Assembly: GCA_023453335.1 (NCBI GenBank)
Contig: JAEXTU010000039.1
Coordinates: 1 to 6,711, forward strand
Direction of reading: 5' to 3'
Length of the DNA: 6,711 nucleotides
From: Pseudomonadota bacterium
Lineage (GTDB): Bacteria; Desulfobacterota; Desulfovibrionia; Desulfovibrionales; Desulfovibrionaceae
The notes beneath the pieces were generated by a model. It was not told the DNA's origin. It ran no database searches and saw only the letters and a list, made by a program, of their open reading frames with translations. Every line of letters starts with the position of its first letter. Position 1 is the stretch's first letter. The position numbers were made by a program, and so were the translations under genes. Below, piece after piece: positions 1 through 5,336 of this stretch.

Positions 1-762
1 GAACACGTAGGGCCCGGCGTAGAAAGGCCGCGCCGCGGTCGGAGCCGTGACCTGGGAGGCCTCCTGTGCCGAGGGCGCGGCAGGCGTGGCGTTGGGCGCG
101 GCGGGAACCGCTCTGGACGCGACCGGAGCGGCCACGCTCCCCCTGGCCTGGCCCTTGGCCGCCGGGGCCGCGGCGGTGGTGTTCACCGGGGCGGCGGGCT
201 CGGCCTTGCCGTTCTTGGCCCCCGGGGTCGGGGTCTCGGTCTTGCCGTTCCTGGCCGGCTCGGGCTTGGCGACGGCCTTGGCCTCCGGTTTGGCCTCGGG
301 CTTGGCCGGGGGGGCCACCGCGCCGCTGGATTTCCAGCGCGCGCCCAGAGGGTCGCGAAAGATGTCCACCACCAGCTTGCGGGTGTCCGGCAGGGCGTGG
401 ACCACGAAGCCGAAGCCCGGGTCCTTGAGGGTGATGCGCACCCCCCCGTCCGCGGCCGCCACCCCGGCCACCAGTCGGGAGCGGCCCAGGTCCGTGCCCG
501 GGGCGGCGCGGCCGTCCAGGGCCAGACCCTTGGGCAGGGTCAGCAGTATCTCGGTGGAACCGGTGCGGGCGGCGGCGTACTGGGGGAGCTTGCCGTCGAA
601 TTCAAAGACCAGCCGTTCCCGGTCCGGGCGCTGGTCGAAACTGTATGCGCCGCACCAGCCCGGGGCGGCCAGGGCCGGCAGGGACAGCGCGGCTGCGAGA
701 AGTATCCAGGCGAGCCTGGAGCGGATGGATGCATTCACTCTGGTCTTTATTGCAATAAGCAT
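1..762 (-). CDS. Exported AMIN-like domain protein with Ala/Pro/Lys-rich linker (partial, C-terminus off window)
   Basis: The frame is open for 254 codons to the left edge, so the C-terminus is missing. The N-terminus has basic residues, then a hydrophobic stretch ending LPALAAPGW (residues 18-35), which reads as a signal peptide. Residues ~36-125 form a beta-rich domain with the AMIN-like pattern RLVFEFDG near the start and RKLVVDIFRDPLGARW at the end; AMIN domains usually mediate envelope or peptidoglycan localisation. From ~residue 130 the chain is low complexity (AKPEAKPEAK, two NGK units, then Ala/Pro-rich), probably a flexible periplasmic linker to a missing domain. Similar proteins of Desulfovibrio-type bacteria often carry TPR repeats there, which is only a guess here. 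It starts 27 bases after the stop of the sigma-54 activator and is probably co-transcribed. The ATG at 762 has its GGAGG 18 bases away, which is poor; GTG at 738 would give a neater signal peptide but also lacks a good ribosome site. Confidence 0.7.
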   Translation of the reverse strand, partial: MLIAIKTRVNASIRSRLAWILLAAALSLPALAAPGWCGAYSFDQRPDRERLVFEFDGKLPQYAAARTGSTEILLTLPKGLALDGRAAPGTDLGRSRLVAGVAAADGGVRITLKDPGFGFVVHALPDTRKLVVDIFRDPLGARWKSSGAVAPPAKPEAKPEAKAVAKPEPARNGKTETPTPGAKNGKAEPAAPVNTTAAAPAAKGQARGSVAAPVASRAVPAAPNATPAAPSAQEASQVTAPTAARPFYAGPYVF

Positions 763-789
763 GCAACGCGCGCGGTCCGACCTCCGGGC

Positions 790-1797
790 CTAGAGATTCT
801 TTTTCTTGAGCTTCTCGATGAGGGTGGTGCGCTTGATGCCCAGGATCTCGGCGGCCTGGTTCTTGACCCCGGCGGCCATGTCCAGGGCCTCCCTGAGCAG
901 CCGCTCCTCCACCGTGTCCAGGAAGACCTTGAGGTCCATGCCCTGGTCCCTGAGGTCGGCCACGGTGGGCCAGGCGAAACCCGCGGAAGCAGCCAGGACG
1001 GCCTGCTCCGGCCGGGGCTTGCCCTCCACGTCGGTCCAGATCTTCTCGGGCAGGTCCGCGGAGAGCACGGTGTCCCCCTCGCAGAGGATGCTCAACCGCT
1101 CCATGAAGTTCTCCAACTCGCGGATGTTGCCCGGCCAGGAATAGCGCACCAGCATCTCCCGGGCGTCCTCGGCGATGGCCATCACCTTGCGGCTCTTGGC
1201 CGAGCAGAACCCCTTGAGGAAGTACTCGGCCAGGAGCATCACGTCGTCTCCGCGCTGGCGCAGGGGCGGCAGGTGCATGGGGATGACGTTCAGGCGGTAG
1301 AACAGGTCCTCGCGGAAGTTGCCCTTGGCCACTTCCTGCTCCAGGTCGCGGTTGGTGGCGGCCACGATGCGCACGTCCACCTTCTTGGTGCCGGTGCCGC
1401 CCACCCGCTCGAACTCCTTCTCCTGGAGCACGCGCAGGATCTTCACCTGCAGGGCCAGGGAGAGCTCGCCGATCTCGTCCAAGAAGATGGTGCCGCCGTC
1501 GGCCAGCTCGAAGCGGCCGGCCCGGGAGCGGATGGCGCTGGTGAAGGCCCCCTTCTCGTGGCCGAACAGCTCGGACTCCAGGAGTTCGCTGGGGATGGCC
1601 CCGCAGTTGATGGGCACGAAGGGCTTGTCGCGGCGCCGGGAATTGAGGTGCAGGGCGCGGACCAGAAGCTCCTTGCCGGTGCCCGATTCGCCGGTGACCA
1701 GCACCGTGGAGTCGGTGGGGGCCACCTTGCCCAGGACCTGGAAAACCTTGGCCAGGGCCGGGCTGCGGCCGATGATGTTGCCGGTATTCAGTTCCAT
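790..1797 (-). CDS. Sigma-54-dependent transcriptional activator (AAA+ plus Fis-type HTH, no sensor domain)
   Basis: A 335-residue enhancer-binding protein that remodels RNA polymerase holding sigma-54, using ATP. Visible motifs: Walker A GESGTGKE (36-43), the sigma-54-contacting loop GAFTSA (83-88, usual form GAFTGA), Walker B GTIFLDEI (102-109), sensor I VRIVAATNR (142-150), arginine-finger region FREDLFYRL (161-169), sensor II WPGNIRELEN (221-230), and a C-terminal Fis-type helix-turn-helix (about 299-335, NQAAEILGIKRTTLIEKL). The AAA+ domain begins within ten residues of the start, so there is no receiver, PAS or GAF domain, as in PspF-like activators. The start at 1797 is chosen because GGAGG lies four bases upstream. 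An ATG at 1851 extends the frame by 18 residues but sits within about five bases of a good -10 element, so it would need a leaderless mRNA. The neighbouring flagellar rod-like gene hints at a flagellar or surface regulon, but the targets are not shown by the sequence. Confidence 0.93.
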   Translation of the reverse strand: MELNTGNIIGRSPALAKVFQVLGKVAPTDSTVLVTGESGTGKELLVRALHLNSRRRDKPFVPINCGAIPSELLESELFGHEKGAFTSAIRSRAGRFELADGGTIFLDEIGELSLALQVKILRVLQEKEFERVGGTGTKKVDVRIVAATNRDLEQEVAKGNFREDLFYRLNVIPMHLPPLRQRGDDVMLLAEYFLKGFCSAKSRKVMAIAEDAREMLVRYSWPGNIRELENFMERLSILCEGDTVLSADLPEKIWTDVEGKPRPEQAVLAASAGFAWPTVADLRDQGMDLKVFLDTVEERLLREALDMAAGVKNQAAEILGIKRTTLIEKLKKKNL

Positions 1798-1855
1798 CGC
1801 GCCTCCGCGGGGCAGGGTCTGGCCGGCTCCGGCCGGGCCGGATGCGACCATGCGC

Positions 1856-1883
1856 AGTGTACGTGTTCCCCTGCGCCTGTCAA
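1856..1883 (-). promoter_or_regulatory. Sigma-70-type promoter of the sigma-54 activator gene
   Basis: On the minus strand TTGACA (1883-1878) and TACACT (1861-1856) are separated by 16 bases. The -35 is a perfect consensus match and the -10 matches four of six. Transcription would start near 1849, leaving a leader of about 52 bases before the ATG at 1797. The surrounding 1858-1957 is visibly more AT-rich than the flanking genes. The activator and the AMIN-like gene therefore seem to have their own housekeeping promoter. Confidence 0.5.
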
Positions 1884-1895
1884 TATAATGACAGG
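1876..1895. promoter_or_regulatory. Perfect inverted repeat, candidate operator over the -35 element
   Basis: CCTGTCA-N6-TGACAGG: two perfect 7-base arms around an AT-only centre (ATATAA on the plus strand). The dyad covers the whole -35 hexamer of the activator promoter. The half-site TGTCA with six-base spacing has the geometry of CRP/FNR-family sites (the CO sensor CooA is known to use TGTCA-type half-sites), but other dimeric regulators are possible. Its position suggests repression of the activator gene. No T-run follows on either strand, so it is not a terminator. Confidence 0.5.
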
Positions 1896-1957
1896 AGGAA
1901 AGCGCACTTCACGCGGACGAATGGCAATAACAAGCTGGAATAGTTGCGGATACGTTT

Positions 1958-2341
1958 TCAGGCCACGGTATCCAGCACGGCGCCCACCATGGCGTCCTGG
2001 GTGCGGGCCACCGCCACGTTGGCCGCGTAGGTGTTCGCGTTCACCATGAGGTTGACCATCTCCCGGGCCACGTCGGTGGTGGAGGTGGACACCTGGACCG
2101 GCTGCTGCTCCACCCGGCCCTGCTGCTCCAGGAGCCGCATGGAGGGGACCGAGGGCGGGGCCTCCGGGTCCTGCCGGATCTCCTGCACCGCCACCCCGTT
2201 CTGGGCGGGCAGGTCCTCCAGGGTGACCCGGGAGGCGCGGAACTCCTCGGTGTTCACGTTGGCCAGGTTGTTGGCCGTGACCTGCTGCGACACCGAGGAG
2301 GCGTTCAACGCGGAGAGGGGGGCGGCGAGGGAGACGTCCAT
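1958..2341 (-). CDS. Small flagellar basal-body rod-like protein (FlgC/FlgG family, orphan)
   Basis: A 127-residue protein with both halves of the flagellar rod/hook family. The N-terminal signature ALNASSVSQQVTANNLANVN (residues 11-30) is the rod-protein helix with the family NNLAN(V/A)NT motif. The C-terminal helix STSTTDVAREMVNLMVNANTYAANV (85-109) matches the VDxxxEMVxMIxAxxxYxAN pattern of FlgC and FlgG. These helices form the coiled coil of the axial rod. Its length is close to FlgC (about 130-150) but the middle is short and there is no other rod gene here, so it is an orphan outside a main flagellar cluster. The start at 2341 has AGGGAGG just upstream with unusually short spacing. It lies nine bases after the folE2 stop, so it is probably the last gene of that transcript. 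It could be an extra rod-like paralogue rather than the main FlgC, so no symbol is given. Confidence 0.85.
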   Translation of the reverse strand: MDVSLAAPLSALNASSVSQQVTANNLANVNTEEFRASRVTLEDLPAQNGVAVQEIRQDPEAPPSVPSMRLLEQQGRVEQQPVQVSTSTTDVAREMVNLMVNANTYAANVAVARTQDAMVGAVLDTVA

Positions 2342-2350
2342 GCCTCCCTT

Positions 2351-3130
2351 TTACGCCCTTTGCACGGTCTTTTCAATGCTGGCGTAGGCGCTGTGGTTGT
2401 GGATGGACTCGAAGCTCTCCACCGCCACGCTGAACCAGGTGACCTGGGGATGGGCGCCCAGCTCCGCGGCCGCGGCGCGCACCACGTCCTCCACGAAGGC
2501 GGGGTTGGCGAAGGCCGCCTCGGTCACCGCCCGCTCGTCCTCACGCTTGAGCAGGGCGTACACCGGGGAGGAGCCCGCGGCCTCGGCGATGCTGATGAGG
2601 TCCTCCAGCCAGAGGAAGCCCCTGAACCGGGTGCGGATGCGCACCATGGCCCGCTGGCTGTGCGCGCCGCCGTTGCAGATGGCGAGCGAGCAGGGGCACA
2701 CGGTCATCACCGGCACGTCCACCCCGAGCAGGAAGGAGAGGTCCCCGTTCTGCAGCTCCCCGCTGAGGGAACAGTCGTAGCCCACGAGCCCTGGGCTGGC
2801 CGTGGCCGGGGAGCGCTTCTCCAGGAAGTACGGGAAGTGGAAGTGGATGTGGGCGCGGGTGGCGGCCAGGCGGTCGCGCACGTCCTGGAGCAGCCGCTTG
2901 AAGCTGGCGTAGTCAAGGCCCTCGTCCCAGGAACCCAGGGCCTCCAGGAAGCGGCTCATGTGGGTCCCCTTGAACTGGGCGGGCAGGTCCACGAAGAGGT
3001 CCACGGTGGCCACCGTGTGCTGCACGCCCTTGCCCTTGACCCGCACGGTGATGGGCAGGGACAGGCCCTTCACCCCCACCCGGGCGATGTTCAGGGCCAC
3101 CTCGGCGGGAAAGGATTGAACGTCCTCCAC
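2351..3130 (-). CDS. folE2: GTP cyclohydrolase FolE2 (type IB)
   Basis: Converts GTP to 7,8-dihydroneopterin triphosphate, the first committed step toward tetrahydrofolate and queuosine-type deazapurines, in the cytoplasm. The 259-residue length fits the type IB family. Seen: the N-terminal EDVQSFPAEVALNIARVGVKGL segment in two parts (2-10 and 11-23), the hallmark KGTHMSRF (54-61), the catalytic/metal segment CPCSLAICNGGAHSQR (145-160) with Cys147 and His157, and the C-terminal ESFESIHNH (238-246). Type IB enzymes accept several divalent metals and in many bacteria replace zinc-dependent FolE when zinc is scarce. The start is GTG at 3130, sharing one base with the TAG stop of nikR (TAGTG), with AGGA nine bases upstream; this implies translational coupling. 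The same frame stays open far upstream, but that part is only antisense-like translation of nikR and the methyltransferase gene and shows no family similarity. Confidence 0.95.
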   Translation of the reverse strand: MEDVQSFPAEVALNIARVGVKGLSLPITVRVKGKGVQHTVATVDLFVDLPAQFKGTHMSRFLEALGSWDEGLDYASFKRLLQDVRDRLAATRAHIHFHFPYFLEKRSPATASPGLVGYDCSLSGELQNGDLSFLLGVDVPVMTVCPCSLAICNGGAHSQRAMVRIRTRFRGFLWLEDLISIAEAAGSSPVYALLKREDERAVTEAAFANPAFVEDVVRAAAAELGAHPQVTWFSVAVESFESIHNHSAYASIEKTVQRA

Positions 3131-3549
3131 TAGACGATGTCCTGTCCGGTGGTGGTCAGGGAAAGCTTGCCGTGCTTGACGCCCTTGGTGGAAAGCAGCC
3201 GCTGCCCCAGCTTGCGCACCCGCTCGCCCGGGCCGCGCAGCACCAGCACTTCCAGGCAGTTGTGGTGGTCCAGGTGCACATGCAGGGAAGTGACGATGAG
3301 GTCCAGGTTGTCGTGCTGCACCTCGGTGAGCTTCTGGGAGAGCTGGCTCTGGTGGTGGTCGAAGACCATGGACAGGGTGCCGGCGATCTCCTTGTCCGTG
3401 TCCTCCCACTCCCGCTTGACCAGGGTGTTGCGGATGAGGTCGCGGATGGCCTCGGACCGGGTCTGGTAGCTCATCTCCTCGCAGAGCTTGTCGAACTTCT
3501 CCAGCAGGTCGGAATCCAGGGACACGCCGAAACGGATGGTCTGGCCCAT
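3130..3549 (-). CDS. nikR: Nickel-responsive transcriptional regulator NikR
   Basis: A 139-residue ribbon-helix-helix repressor. The DNA-binding domain occupies residues ~4-43 (TIRFGVSLDSDLLEKFDKLC and the helix ending RSEAIRDLIRNTL). The C-terminal ACT-like tetramerisation domain carries the full nickel site: His79 (QHD), His90 and His92 (SLHVHLDHHNCLEV) and Cys98, equivalent to the His/His/His/Cys set of E. coli NikR. It should therefore bind Ni(II) and repress nickel uptake genes when nickel is plentiful. AAGGAG lies five to six bases before the ATG. It follows the methyltransferase gene by 24 bases and overlaps folE2 by one base. No nickel transporter gene is in the window, so its targets lie elsewhere or include its own transcript (see the candidate box at 4313-4340). 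Confidence 0.96.
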   Translation of the reverse strand: MGQTIRFGVSLDSDLLEKFDKLCEEMSYQTRSEAIRDLIRNTLVKREWEDTDKEIAGTLSMVFDHHQSQLSQKLTEVQHDNLDLIVTSLHVHLDHHNCLEVLVLRGPGERVRKLGQRLLSTKGVKHGKLSLTTTGQDIV

Positions 3550-3573
3550 GTGTTCTCCTTGTTTGCGCCGGGT

Positions 3574-4263
3574 TCAAGCCCCCGGCCGGGCGATCTCCCA
3601 GATGTTCACCGTCACCGTGCGCCCCTCCCCTGACACGGGGGTCACGCCCACGGTGCGGACCCTGTCCATGCGCCAGCCCCGCCCGGCCAGGACCTCGCGG
3701 AAGTGGCCGTACACCGCGCGGTTGGGCTCGGCCACCCAGGCCAAGCCGCGGGGGGCCAGGGCGTGGGCCAGGAAATCGGCCACCGGGCCGGCGAAGCGCT
3801 TCTCGTACATGACGTCGCCGGCCGCCACCAGGTCCGCGCAGCCGGGCCGCAGCGCGGGCGCGCGCCAGTCCATGCAGGCGAAGGCCGCCCCGGCCACCCG
3901 GTTGGCCCGGGCGGTGGACACCGCATGGCGCAGGGCCTCCAGCTCGTAGTCCAGGCCCAGCACCCGGCCGCCCAGGCTGGCCGCGGCCAGGGCGGTGAGC
4001 CCCAGGCCGCAGCCCAGGTCCAGCACCCGGGCCCCGGCCACCTGCTCCCGGTGTTCGCCCAGCCACTCGCTCAGGGCCAGGCTGGCCGGCCACAACTCCA
4101 CCCAGTAGGGAAGGCGCTCGTCCGGGTCCAGGTCGCCCTGGCCGATCTGGTCCCAGAGGGTCTCCAGGTCGGCCGCGCGGGTGAGCATCCAGTCCCGGCC
4201 CAGCACCGTGCAGGTGATTCTCCCCGGGGGCCGGGCCGGAGCCTGGTGTGCGAACTGCGCCAT
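3574..4263 (-). CDS. Class I SAM-dependent methyltransferase (METTL21/ETFB-lysine methyltransferase-like)
   Basis: A 229-residue Rossmann methyltransferase. Motif I VLDLGCGLGL (80-89) binds S-adenosylmethionine, followed by LGLDYE (102-107) whose acidic residue would hold the ribose, and ADLVAAGDVMYE (143-154) at the motif IV position. The preceding DERLPYWVELWPASLALSEWL (48-68) is typical of the Methyltransf_16 group, which contains protein-lysine methyltransferases and proteins annotated as nicotinamide N-methylase-like. The substrate cannot be told from sequence; a protein side chain is more likely than a small molecule, by family analogy. The start at 4263 has GGCAGGA directly upstream; the frame is open further up to 4395 but that stretch contains the hairpin and promoter-like elements and no domain. 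First gene of the probable methyltransferase-nikR-folE2-rod transcript. Confidence 0.88.
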   Translation of the reverse strand: MAQFAHQAPARPPGRITCTVLGRDWMLTRAADLETLWDQIGQGDLDPDERLPYWVELWPASLALSEWLGEHREQVAGARVLDLGCGLGLTALAAASLGGRVLGLDYELEALRHAVSTARANRVAGAAFACMDWRAPALRPGCADLVAAGDVMYEKRFAGPVADFLAHALAPRGLAWVAEPNRAVYGHFREVLAGRGWRMDRVRTVGVTPVSGEGRTVTVNIWEIARPGA

Positions 4264-4278
4264 GAATCCTGCCGGGTT

Positions 4279-4306
4279 CGCACGACGCCTCATGCAGCGT
4301 CGTACG
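4279..4306 (-). promoter_or_regulatory. Strong hairpin in the leader of the methyltransferase-nikR-folE2 transcript
   Basis: As RNA the minus strand forms CGUACGACGC, loop UGCAUGAG, GCGUCGUGCG: ten base pairs with one G-U wobble and an eight-base loop. It ends about ten bases before the AGGA of the methyltransferase ribosome site. No T-run follows, so it is not an intrinsic terminator. It could tune translation or mRNA stability, or be a DNA operator dyad. Confidence 0.4.
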
Positions 4307-4312
4307 CAAAGC

Positions 4313-4340
4313 GTGTTACGATGCGATGGGAACGTATGCC
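4313..4340. promoter_or_regulatory. Candidate NikR-binding box (one perfect half-site, one degenerate)
   Basis: Plus strand GTGTTAC (4313-4319), 14 bases, then GTATGCC (4334-4340). From memory, the NikR motif proposed for delta-proteobacteria is GTGTTAC-N13/14-GTAACAC. The first half is perfect, the spacing fits, and the second half matches four of seven. It lies upstream of the transcript that encodes NikR and overlaps the proposed -10, as expected for autorepression. The weak second half keeps confidence moderate. Confidence 0.35.
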
Positions 4341-4361
4341 ACGTTCCTCGCCAAATGCCAA
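4333..4361 (-). promoter_or_regulatory. Weak candidate promoter of the methyltransferase-nikR-folE2 block
   Basis: Minus strand TTGGCA (4361-4356), 17-base spacer, CATACG (4338-4333). The -35 matches five of six and the -10 only three of six. The start would fall near 4326, leaving about 60 bases of leader that contain the hairpin at 4279-4306. Support comes mainly from spacing and context. Confidence 0.25.
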
Positions 4362-4385
4362 GGGGGAGATGTCGAGGCCAGTCGA

Positions 4386-4430
4386 CCGGGACCATATCCC
4401 GGAAGCGCAGGCCGTCCGGCTAGAACGGCC
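4386..4430 (-). terminator. Two GC hairpins after the DUF4079 gene, possible weak or factor-dependent terminator
   Basis: On the minus strand GGCCGT-N9-ACGGCC (4430-4410) wraps the TAG stop of the DUF4079 gene, and CCGGGA-N5-TCCCGG (4402-4386) follows. Each stem has six perfect pairs. Neither is followed by a T-run, so intrinsic termination is doubtful. Confidence 0.2.
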
Positions 4431-4839
4431 GGATCACCGGCAAGCCGGTGGACAGCTGGCACAGGCCCAAGAGCAGCAGAAGCAGATTGGTCAGGCCGTG
4501 CACCAGGGGCAGGAGCTTGCGCGGGGCCTTCTTGCGGTTCATCCAGGTGCCGGTGGCGTAGCTCACCACGCACAGGGGCAGGATGAGGAAGACGAAATTG
4601 CGGAAATGCCAGCCCATGCCCCCGGCCACGCCCCACTCCACCTTGGTGATGACCAGGCCCAGTACCCCGCCCAACACGTACCCGATCACCGCCAGCTGGC
4701 CCAGGCCTACGTGCCGCTTCCACTGGAACATGACCCGCTGCTTCAGGTGGTTGAAGCGGAACCGCGCCACCCCCAGGTACAGCACGTAGGCGTAGAGCAG
4801 GATGATGAGGCACATGAGGACCGGATGGATGTACAGCAT
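4420..4839 (-). CDS. DUF4079-type four-helix integral membrane protein, possible heme-binding
   Basis: A 139-residue protein with four hydrophobic segments (about 6-24, 46-66, 80-98, 112-130). It starts with MLYIHPVLM, followed by a YLG-type helix end, RHVGLGQLAVIGYVLGGVLG (42-61), a His at 78 before the third helix, and LVHGLTNLLLLLLGLCQLSTG (112-132). This spacing of HP, RHxxLG, H, H..N and TG resembles the DUF4079 family, known mostly from cyanobacteria and some anaerobes. The recurring intramembrane-edge histidines (5, 43, 78, 114) look like axial ligands in cytochrome b561-like proteins, so heme binding is a reasonable guess, not shown. The ATG at 4839 has GGAG eight bases upstream. It stands 68 bases downstream of the MauE-like gene and may share its transcript or use its own promoter. 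Function unknown. Confidence 0.75.
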   Translation of the reverse strand: MLYIHPVLMCLIILLYAYVLYLGVARFRFNHLKQRVMFQWKRHVGLGQLAVIGYVLGGVLGLVITKVEWGVAGGMGWHFRNFVFLILPLCVVSYATGTWMNRKKAPRKLLPLVHGLTNLLLLLLGLCQLSTGLPVIRPF

Positions 4840-4860
4840 GGGTCGCTCCGGAAGACGGGG

Positions 4861-4879
4861 TGTTGTGGAGTGTACAACA
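4861..4879. promoter_or_regulatory. Inverted repeat TGTTGT-N7-ACAACA upstream of the DUF4079 gene
   Basis: Two perfect six-base arms centred 31 bases before the ribosome-proximal ATG at 4839. It overlaps the possible -10 region described for 4871-4900. The spacing suits a dimeric DNA-binding protein or a small leader hairpin; no known family motif is recognised. Confidence 0.3.
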
Positions 4880-4900
4880 TCCCCGGGGGTTGCGTGTCAA
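4871..4900 (-). promoter_or_regulatory. Promoter-like sequence upstream of the DUF4079 gene
   Basis: A perfect TTGACA (4900-4895) on the minus strand is followed after 18 bases by TGTACA (4876-4871, three of six) or after 20 bases by TACACT (4874-4869, four of six but too far apart for a normal promoter). It would work only weakly unaided, which would fit an activator-assisted promoter. Confidence 0.25.
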
Positions 4901-4907
4901 GGGCGGG

Positions 4908-5336
4908 TCAGGACCGGGGCCGGCCCGCATCCCGGAAGGTGCGCCAGAGCACCAGCAGGGTGAACACGAGGATGGCGGCGTCGCGCGCCAGGTCGTAGCG
5001 CATGTCCGGCACGGCCAGGGGGTCCACGGTGAAGCAGCCGCAGGCCACGTCGATGCCACGGACCAGGTTGGCCACGATGGCCGCGGTGAAGGTGGCCATG
5101 AGCCCGGCCAGGATGGCCGATGCGCCGTGGGCCAGGACCCCGCAGGCCAGGGCCAGGCCGGCCACCGCCTCGACCCAGGGCAGGAGCATGGCCGCCGGGT
5201 TCACCAGGGCCGCGGGCAGGATGCGGTAGTTGGCCACGGCCTGGGCAAAAAGCGCGGGATGGGCGATCTTGTCCAGGCTGGCCAGGACGAAGAGCAGGCC
5301 GAGGCCCACGCGCAGCGCGGTCCAGACCCGGTTCAC
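4908..5336 (-). CDS. MauE/DoxX-family redox-associated membrane protein
   Basis: A 142-residue membrane protein with four hydrophobic helices (about 8-21, 46-67, 72-92, 117-131). The first helix is followed by LDKIAHPALFAQAVANYRIL (21-40), and the second begins PWVEAVAGLALACG; both are typical of the MauE family. The family Cys pair is present at 99 and 101 (RGIDVACGCF). MauE was named for methylamine dehydrogenase maturation, where it is thought to help disulfide formation or electron transfer; related proteins occur beside periplasmic thioredoxin-like and rhodanese proteins. The GTG start at 5336 overlaps the TGA of the membrane rhodanese by four bases (GTGA), so the two are translationally coupled and probably work together at the membrane, perhaps feeding or removing reducing equivalents from a periplasmic persulfide. 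No mau genes are present, so a methylamine role is unlikely. Confidence 0.85.
   Translation of the reverse strand: MNRVWTALRVGLGLLFVLASLDKIAHPALFAQAVANYRILPAALVNPAAMLLPWVEAVAGLALACGVLAHGASAILAGLMATFTAAIVANLVRGIDVACGCFTVDPLAVPDMRYDLARDAAILVFTLLVLWRTFRDAGRPRS

Noticed and set aside
1892..1924. AGGAGGAAA as a ribosome site for a small plus-strand gene
   Set aside because: The next ATG is about 24 bases away and the frame there lacks any credible product; it is simply the edge of the inverted repeat.
1921..1936. Sigma-54 promoter-like TGGCAATAACAAGC on the plus strand
   Set aside because: The GG to GC distance is one base too short, and it would point away from the activator with no gene to serve.
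397..2049. Long plus-strand open frame (550 codons) opposite the activator and AMIN-like genes
   Set aside because: It is rich in Gly/Ala/Val/His/Gln with no domain, has no ribosome site and lies exactly antisense to genes with clear families. High GC suppresses stops in that frame.
3131..4309. Upstream extension of the folE2 frame to 652 codons
   Set aside because: The extra part is Gly/Pro/Arg/Ala low-complexity translation of the nikR and methyltransferase genes in another frame; the GTG at 3130 fits the family N-terminus.
4881..4889. CCCCGGGG as terminator after the MauE-like gene
   Set aside because: A palindrome without a loop and with no T-run cannot form an intrinsic terminator.
3703..4998. 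Plus-strand open frame of 431 codons across the methyltransferase, DUF4079 and intergenic regions
   Set aside because: Gln/Gly/His-rich antisense artefact without motif or ribosome site.
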